A stretch of DNA of 64,000 nucleotides from Diphasiastrum complanatum (Eukaryota > Streptophyta > Lycopodiopsida > Lycopodiales > Lycopodiaceae), in assembly GCA_029204225.1 (NCBI GenBank), contig CM055093.1, positions 31,383,777-31,447,776 on the forward strand, in the 5' to 3' direction. Each line of letters opens with the position of its first letter. Positions within the stretch are counted from its first letter, which is position 1. Below the pieces are notes generated by a model, which saw only the letters and a program-made list of their open reading frames with translations, made no database searches and was not told the origin of the DNA. The position numbers were made by a program, and so were the translations under genes. Below, in pieces: positions 56,759 to 64,000 of the stretch.

Positions 56759-59700
56759 TGTGAACTTGAAGTGAAGGTCTACTATTTCTAAAGTCTTGAC
56801 TTTAGAAGTTGTGACTTAAAAAGAACAAGTCAACTAAATACTGTTGAAAAGAATTTGAAAAAGGAACTCAAACTTAGTGAGGAAATTTAACATTCAATCA
56901 CAAAATCATTCATTCAAGAGACTTGTTGAGGGGTCAAGATGGGGACCACCCCCTCGAAGGACTTTTCTTTCAAATTATGCAAGATCAATTGGCCCAAGGC
57001 CAACTACATATACAGTGGCTTTGGGAAAATCGAATTCTTAGATCTTTACATCAACCAAAAGTTTACATATTCTGGATCTTAAAGAATCTTATACCAAGAG
57101 AAGTGCTTTCTAATGACATGCAAAGACTTACTGATCAAGAAATGAGCATGCATAGGCATTTGACATTAGGAGGCATGACATGCATGAATCCAATCTGACA
57201 TGCAAAGTCATTAGGCTAGGGATGGTATGACATGCAAGTTCTAGTTTCGACTTGCAAGCTTCAAATCACACATGCAAGTTCCCAAATCAAACATGCAAGC
57301 TCTCAAATCAGACATGCAACTCCAAGATCAGACATGCATGACCATTAAGCTATGGATGATGTGACATGCAAAGTTATCAAGTCATGGATGGTGTGACATG
57401 CAAAGCCATCAAGTCATGGATGTTGTGACATGCATGGCCATTAGTCTTATGGATGGTGTGAAAGTTTTTGAGAGAGAGAGAGAAAGAGAGAGAGAGATGA
57501 AAGAGGTAAGAGAAAGTGAGTGTGTGTGTGTGTGTAAGTGGTTCCAAAAATGATTCCAATCCAAGTGTGGTACACTTTGGTGTGTTGCTTAATAGTGTTC
57601 ATAACACTATAGCGGGGTTTTGTATGATTATGAAGCCAGTCATTGGGTTTCTAGTTCAAATATTGCCATATCCATCGCATCAAAAATGAATATGAAAGTC
57701 TGACAATAATTTTAGACACAGGATAAAGCCTGACCAGCGATTTCAGACAGAGATTAAGTCTGACCAGCGATGAAGCGATAGGCAAGAGCACAGGCAGATC
57801 TGCATGAAATGTCTTCTTCACATGATCATAGTTCCAAAATTGATCACACTATCCAATCTCTGCACATCACCAGAACGAATGAATGCTATACTCGAATGCT
57901 CTCTGCTCATCACCAAGAAAATAAGAAACTCTTTTCTTCTTTGAATGAACGAATGTATCATCCTCCGAATGCCTCCTTCCCCTTCTCCTTGCGTGAGAGA
58001 AAACGGTTTGAAAGGCTGTCCTCTTCAAAACACCAGAATCTTTTCTTTTCCTTTGAATCCGATTCATTGAATTCAATTCTACCAATTATCTTAAAATTTT
58101 TCATATCCATTGGAAATGTGTCCATAGCATATTAATTGTTTTCCGAATCGTCCAATAGGCCATAGTGGAAACTACTCCACCGACCATTAGAAGTGTCTCT
58201 TCTTCATAGCCACCCTTTATTGAAGGGCAAAATGCATTCATAATTGTCTTCTTAGTCTTCATATTGACACAACTCTTTTATAAACTATTTTGGCCTCAAC
58301 CATTTTCCTTTCATGCTTTGAATTACTTTCAAGATATAGGTACATGGACGATTTATGTCTCCAAGAAATTAATTGACATCCATTTTATTTTCACATACCC
58401 TGACTTAATGCTTTATATTCTCAACTATTATTCCCAACTGAAACTCGAATAATCTTCTGTGAGCAATCAACAAGTGCTTCTCAATTGAAACTTCATGAAG
58501 GCAATATAATCCTTGCTACCGCAAATCGTCTGATCATCATATTTTCCAATGCAATAAAGATTTTCATTATTAGCTCATCGATTCCAATTCGAAAATCGAC
58601 ATAGTACTTTAAATTGGCGATTTTGAACCGGCAATTTCTTTCCTGTTCTTTACTTAGACATTTTCAATCATAAACTGCTCGTCATTAGGAATTGTGACTG
58701 AACGTCCCTTTTGTCTTCATGACCATTAACCTTAGGACATTCCTTAATCTTCAAAAGGGTATTATTTGTGATGATAATTGATTTAATTGTTGTATTTTCA
58801 CTGATTGGTTGTCTTCATCTTGAACTGAACTTTGATTGTCGTTGTTTGAAGGACCCTTAGCCTTTGGAGCTTTCCTTAAAACTTAAGTCAGTGCCTTAAA
58901 GGTACTTGGGCATCTTTTATAAATAAGATACATTGATCAATTACAACATGGCAATCAATGGCCATTAACAACCATAGATATTTTTGTCCATCAGAGTCAG
59001 TTATAAGTATTGCTATTTAACAAACTTATTAAAAATAGTAAAGTCTTAAAAATAGCTCTAATTCTTTTGATATAACTGTCATTTGACGACTTGATACATT
59101 TGAACCTGCCATAGAATTTTATAGCTACTCTTTAACATAGCCATATTCGTATATCAGTAAAAAGTGACATAATAGCATATTTTGTGCACATGAGATACAT
59201 TTACATTTTCTTCTAGAAAATCAGCATCAATGATTGTAGTTGCTGAAATTTTAAAATTTTGACCAGAAAAATGCACGACACCAACTTGACAAATCCTCCT
59301 CAAGCCCAGCTCCAAGCTTTCTTCCAAGCACCTACACACATAATAGCAAAAGCAAGAGGCAAAGCAAAAATGAATGGGAGAAGAATAATGAGGGAGAGGG
59401 GCGAGTTAGTCCTTTTATAGGGATTGTGTAGCCTTTTGGAAGCGGCTGAGGTGTCCAAAATGAGTGTGAGAGGTGTAAGGGAGATTTAGGATAAGTAAAG
59501 TGAGAGGGTGAGGTGTATAGATAGGTATGAGAGACTGTTTATCCATTACTTAGATCGAAAGGGGAGGATTAGGAGGGCGCATTTTCCTAGGTGTCCTATG
59601 GCTTTCAAGCCGTGTGCCAAAGTAGGTAAGTTACATATTGATAAGGATAGAAGGTAGGTAGCTTAACATTTAATGTTAGTCACTTTCAAGTTGAATATTT

Positions 59701-60255
59701 CTTTGTTTACAACATTGGGATTCACCCAAATGTTTTTCATGACATGGAAAAGGCTTTGTATATGTCCATCTTACCTTGCATAATTTTCATCAATTTCTAG
59801 GTCCTTTTTTCTAGGGGTTGCCCATCCCCAATCATAGTGGAGTGTGACACAAAGGGTGATCAGTCCTTTGGTTTCTTCTCCTAGTCTTTATAGACTCGAG
59901 TGAGCCTTCTCTATAGACTCGATTGAGCCTTCTTCAGGTACCATCTTTAAGCTTTAAGAAGCTTCTTTAGATTCATTCTTCAGGTACTCTTCTTAGTACC
60001 TGCACATACCCTTGAGAAAAGGTTAGGATTCATGCCATCAAATGGTTCATCATTAGATTCTATTTCTAGAACCTGTATATTAAACTGTTAGCATTGCTTT
60101 ACAGTTTCATTTCTTGTCTTCAGGTAATGATACATGCACTCATAATTCATCAGTTAGAGTAATAAGCTCTAACATTCAAAATACGTTTCATACAAAAAGA
60201 ATGGAAGACTAGATAGCCTTTATTTCTTGGTCAATTTGGTCTATACAATTTTACA
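56759..60255 (-). mobile_element. 5' LTR of the chromovirus, split by an insertion
   Basis: The two LTR parts are 56759-57565 and 59281-60255. They join at the same point as CCAAGCTTGAC in the left LTR (near 51318-51330). The left part contains the minisatellite (57105-57460) and GA/GT runs at 57470-57535. Confidence 0.85.
57566..59280. mobile_element. 1.7-kb insertion in the LTR, probably a solo LTR
   Basis: The insertion starts TGTGGTACAC and ends GTGCACGACA-like (…ATGCACGACA), so the ends are TG...CA with imperfect inverted termini (TGTGGTACA against TGTCGTGCA). CCAAG (57561-57565) and CCAAC (59281-59285) look like a 4- or 5-bp target duplication with one change. No protein domain is recognised; the 108-codon ORF at 57809-58135 has no known motif. 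These properties fit an LTR left after recombination between two LTRs. Strand is not determined. Confidence 0.6.
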
Positions 60256-60260
60256 TGATA
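60256..60260. repeat. Target-site duplication TGATA, right
   Basis: TGATA directly after the right LTR end (CAATTTTACA), identical to 50456-50460. Confidence 0.85.
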
Positions 60261-61508
60261 CAAGTCCAATGGCTACCTTAGAAACCATGACTTGAAATTA
60301 GTGATTTGCAAGCAATTGAAGTCAATCAAGTACTTAAACTTGACAAAGGACATGAGTATACATTAGAGGAGTTCTAAATCCAAAAAATACCCTCTATAAA
60401 GATTATCTTTATATGTTTTTACAAATTTTTCTTACATGTGGACCCACTCAAATTTGAAATCTACATGATGTAAATATTTGAGTCCACATTGAAAATGGCA
60501 TAACTTTTCAGTGTTAAGTACAAATTCAGCGAACTTTGGTGCGTTGGAAAGCGCTCAACGAGTGCTTTCCAATGATACCTACATGACATACTTTTGAGCT
60601 ACGATTAAAAAGACATGGCAAGTCAAATGTATTAGTTGAAAATAGTGTTATAATATTTAAATAATACAAAAGGGATGTTTGCATGAATTCTTATAAGGTC
60701 CTCATGGAGCTCAAAACTCCCCTAATGTATATGATGAAGTCCTACGTAATTTAGAAACTAAGAGGTATCATCAAATCGTTATGCCAAGGTCCCTAGTTCC
60801 TACAATTGATGTAAATACATTAGAGGCTACCTCCCCGCTTGATTCTCATCATGAAAAATTTGATCTCTCTAATTCCAAAATAGAATATGTGAGGATATTA
60901 GAATGGGATAAGTGGAAACAGAAGCCATTTATTAGTTGGAATTGTTATTATGGATGAAAAATGTTTATCTAACCTAGCTAGTTTATCAAACCCAATCACA
61001 TCCAAGCTTCCAACCACCTTGACATCTATTGTAAAGCATGTAAATAGATACAAACATCTACTTAATCCATCTAATACTGACGAGATTAGTAGATCACTCT
61101 CCAAAACCAACTCGGCCTAAAAAGATCAAGAAGACTAAATGTAAGATAACAATGCAAGAGAGGGCGATAAGGAGATCTACACAATAGAATCCCAAGGGTC
61201 AACTGGAGATCAAGGTAGAAGTAAATGATAAACAAATATAAAACGTGGAGAACCAACCGGTATATGATGTGCCATCATACTTCAAATTTGTATCTATGGT
61301 TGTCTTAGACACCTACTAACTCATCGATGAGATGATTGGTTCTGTTGTGATAGATGATCTAAACATGGTGCTCTTAATTCACTAAGTCTTTCACAACACT
61401 ATCAAACATGACAGTCCGATAGTGTCTCTCGACACTTTGGGCTATCACAATTTTTTGCACCTTCCTTAATTTTCCCAACACAAAGATCACTTCAACTATC
61501 AATAGCAA
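60261..61508. other. Unassigned flank of the chromovirus
   Basis: Traces of open reading (for example NVYDEVLRNLETKRYHQIVM near 60735-60800 on the plus strand) without a recognised family. A perfect 9-bp inverted repeat, TTGGAAAGC/GCTTTCCAA, lies at 60544-60552 and 60564-60572. Confidence 0.4.
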
Positions 61509-62565
61509 TTAATATTGCATGATTAAAGATATTGCATTTAATCTATAGAGCCAATTTCCATTGAATCTACTTCCTGGAGCAATCAGTTTGCAATGATTTT
61601 TGAAGTTCGTAACAAGACATATATTACTATCAAACTCAACCTTGATTTGTTGACTAGCCATTATTCCAACTAATAGTAGATTGTTAGCTAAGCAAGGTAC
61701 ATATTGTACATTGCTTATCCACTTTATCATCCCACTAACTAACACCATTGGTACCACTCAAAATCCTTTGACAGGTAATATTTGTCCATCAACTTGTCCA
61801 ACTTCATCACCATTGTGGATTTCTTTCAATTTTAAACCCACTCACAAGTTTGAGCTTTCACCTACATCATCCCCGTATCAATCATGATCAAATTGATGTT
61901 GATCGGCAAAATTGCCCACCTACCATTCACCTTTCCACTGTGCTGATTACTTTTCGTTTTTTGAAGCACTCACACTCCCAATGACTAGGTTTGTTGTAAT
62001 ATTTGCAATTCCTAGATTTCTTCTATCTTTAATTGCCACATTCTTGACTTTAGCCTTGATGGCAATCACCTCAATTTGGACCATCATTTAATCATTCTTG
62101 AAATTGTTGAAATGATTCATGGTTTGAGTTTGTCTCCATTGATGTCTTTCACCACGTCCTTTGACCTTAAAAGCTTGATCATATCTCCTATTGTGATGAT
62201 TCAAGTTCTTTTGGCATTGTTCTTCCTACAAAAACACTCTACCTTTTTTTTTATAGACTGGTGGATTCTCTCGTGTGGCTATACTGGTTACAAACATCTG
62301 ATGCAATTTGCTCAAACTATTCAATGCCAATTGCATAATCTTATGATCATGTACTCACTCTCCAATGACAACTAACTATTACAGATCTCTTTTACTTTTA
62401 GTAGGTGATTAGCACCATAATCCATTTTCAAGGTATGTAGCTTCGTCTCTAGGAATAGCACTTCAGATGTGTTTGTTGTCTCAAACATGCCTTCAACATA
62501 TCCGAAGTCTCTTTTGGTCCTTTCAAATTCAAAATGTAGGGAATGATGATTTGTGTACAATAAAC

Positions 62566-62601
<36 letters not shown>

Positions 62602-62605
62602 ACAT
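61509..62605 (-). pseudogene. Ty1/Copia gag, zinc knuckle and pre-integrase remnant
   Basis: Read right to left: a gag part with LHFEFERTKRDFGYVEGMFE and HLLKVKEICNS (62540-62375). It continues through frameshifts to a zinc-knuckle rest, YYNKPSHWECECFKK, near 61980-62030, where the first Cys is lost. The protease core is not recognisable. 61757-61509 is the pre-integrase block: NVQYVPCLANNLLLVGIMAS, KVEFDSNICLVTNF, GNWLYRLNA. Many stops lie between the blocks. Confidence 0.75.
62568..62598. repeat. (GA)n microsatellite
   Basis: A short GA array at the upstream edge of the minus-strand Copia gag remnant. Confidence 0.9.
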
Positions 62606-62951
62606 TATGTCAGATTAAGAGATATACTTAGCAAGTCTGTTTTCTCCATAGGTCAACTAAGAAGAAAGCTTTATTAACGTCTTTTCCATGCCAAAAGGCA
62701 TATAAGACAATGAGGTACATGTCAAGTGTGTAGTAACCATGGGAGCGCATAGAACGTCTCCAAAATTGAAATAAAGAAAACAGCTAGTATCAACTAAATA
62801 AACAAGTAATCATCTGCAATCAAGATGTCAAGTCTGTGCTGGTGTTGTAGAAAGATGTAATGCGAGTCGCAATATGAGAAAGCGCCGGAGCCCGCTGTTG
62901 TCGTCAATGAGCATGAGTGTGTGTAGTATGTCTCTGTATATGAGGTATGGC

Positions 62952-62997
<46 letters not shown>

Positions 62998-63079
62998 AGG
63001 AGTTGACAAAGAGTCTCCAGCCTACAGCTAGTTCCAGTTAGTAACAATTGGTAATAGTAAGAGTACATTGTAAACAATA
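62606..63079. repeat. Spacer with a (GA)n array at 62953-62995
   Basis: No coding motif. The GA array of about 43 bp lies in the middle, between two Copia pieces of opposite orientation. Confidence 0.7.
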
Positions 63080-63800
63080 AACAATGGAGTTTAGTATTGA
63101 TTTCTAGCATATATTGCTTTGGTTGTATTGTATGTCGATGACATCATTGTCACTAAAAATGATAAAAATCTCATTCATTTAAGCTAATCTAAGAAAGCAT
63201 TTTGAGATGACAGATCTTGATCTTATGCACTACTGCTTAAGAGTAGAGGCATGGGAGAATGCAACTTACATTAGGTTTTGCCAAGGCAAGTATAATGTTT
63301 TTGAAAACTTTGAATTGGTTTCACATGTCTAATTGTAAACCATCTATTACACAGTGTAAAATTGGTAAAAAATTATCTCTCTTTGATGATAGTGGTCTAG
63401 TTGACACTATTTTATTTCGTCAACTACTTGGAAATTCAGTTTATCTTACCACCGCCCATTCCAATATTTGCCATGCTATGAGTCTCATGATCCAATTTAT
63501 GTCAGCACCTATTTTGAATCATTTGAAGGTTGCAAAGATGATCTTAATGTATGTGAAAGACATGCCCAATCTTGGTCTGATTTATAGAAAACAACATGAT
63601 TTACCTAGGTTATAAAAGTATATTGATGTTGATATGCTGGTAATATAGATGATAGGATATTAACCAAAGGGTATGCTTTTCAATTTTGGCAATAGTGGTT
63701 TTTCGTGGTCTAGTAAGAAACAAGATACTTCAACCATTGAAGCTAAATTTAAATCATTGAACTTAGCAATTCAAGAAGTAGTTTGGCTACGATAGGTGAA
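63080..63800 (+). pseudogene. Ty1/Copia RT palm and RNase H remnant
   Basis: 63118-63160 encodes the RT active site VVLYVDDIIVTKND (YVDD intact). Frameshifts follow. 63315-63615 gives the connection region MSNCKPSITQ, FRQLLGNSVYLTTAHSNICH, HLKVAKMILMYVK. 63660-63795 gives the RNase H end GFSWSSKKQDTSTIEAKFKS and LAIQEVVWLR. At least four stops or frame changes are present. No LTR is seen before the window edge. Confidence 0.8.
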
Positions 63801-64000
63801 ATTGGTATGAGGAGGCAAATACAAAGTTTACGACTCTAGTTTTTCTCGTAGCTTAATAAAGTACATTGGTAATGGACTTTACTTTTTCATAATTTTGAAA
63901 TTGAAGCTTTATGGTACCTTCATTGATGATATGGTGAGCATTGTCATCTCTTATTTTGAACATGTTTGTTGATGACATTTGGTTGATATTGCTAGAACAA
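63801..64000. other. Right edge, no recognised feature
   Basis: A/T-rich sequence after the Copia RNase H rest; too short to classify. Confidence 0.4.

Larger units (their letters stand above)
50461..60255 (-). mobile_element. Full-length defective Ty3/Gypsy chromovirus with nested insertion
   Basis: A minus-strand element with 3' LTR 50461-52288, internal region 52289-56758, and 5' LTR 56759-60255. The 5' LTR is 3497 bp because of a 1.7-kb insertion; without it the LTR would be about 1.78 kb. A perfect TGATA target duplication flanks the element. Domain order on the minus strand is gag, protease, RT, RNase H, integrase, C-terminal chromodomain-like segment: the Ty3 chromovirus layout. The long LTRs would fit the Tekay/Del clade (inference). 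Nonsense codons in gag, protease, RT, between RT and RNase H, and in integrase show that it cannot encode its own proteins. Confidence 0.9.

Overview
The window is a stretch of a large, repeat-rich nuclear plant genome. It holds no bacterial features and no tRNA or rRNA genes. Almost every recognisable protein piece comes from a plant LTR retrotransposon (Ty1/Copia, Ty3/Gypsy chromovirus, Ty3/Gypsy Tat-like) or a CACTA transposon, with very long GA/CT and TA microsatellites between them. The one host gene recognised is a three-exon GH19 chitinase. The nested, old elements and the low gene density suggest a gymnosperm or similarly large genome; this is inference, and no taxonomic marker was found.

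Layout. 1-842: tail of a Copia element and its 3' LTR, inserted next to a chromovirus-type LTR remnant (843-1731). 1738-5322 and 7946-11312: two direct copies of a block of about 3.4-3.6 kb. The GH19 chitinase (5366-6552) starts 44 bp after copy 1; copy 2 has no chitinase behind it. 11650-13795: broken Copia element. 13800-15738: deleted Tat-like element (minus). 16090-16970: Copia gag/protease piece. 16980-17600: simple repeats and an inverted repeat. 18480-19640: Tat-like RT piece. 20900-22020: local repeat complex. 22020-25660: little recognisable. 25686-26990: GA array and CACTA remnant. 27594-28138: compound CT array.

28430-44600 is a nest of Tat-like elements. An older minus-strand element (gag 41850-43340, integrase split between 41247-41590 and 31330-32041) was cut inside its integrase by a complete plus-strand, gag-only element at 32042-41246. 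That element has LTRs of 1163 and 1150 bp, a Tat-like primer-binding site, a polypurine tract and a near-perfect 5-bp target duplication. Three arrays of 24/25-bp repeats with a shared CGGTCGAGAT-like core lie upstream of coding blocks in this region, always in the same orientation relative to their element.

44600-50455: mostly non-coding, with a 245-bp tandem repeat, a TA array, a Copia RT remnant and an unrecognised 167-codon ORF. 50461-60255: a complete but defective minus-strand chromovirus with a perfect TGATA target duplication. Its 5' LTR is interrupted by a 1.7-kb insertion that looks like a solo LTR. 60261-64000: two further Copia remnants and GA repeats. No element here appears able to move itself, because all the pol genes seen carry stops, frameshifts, deletions or altered catalytic residues.
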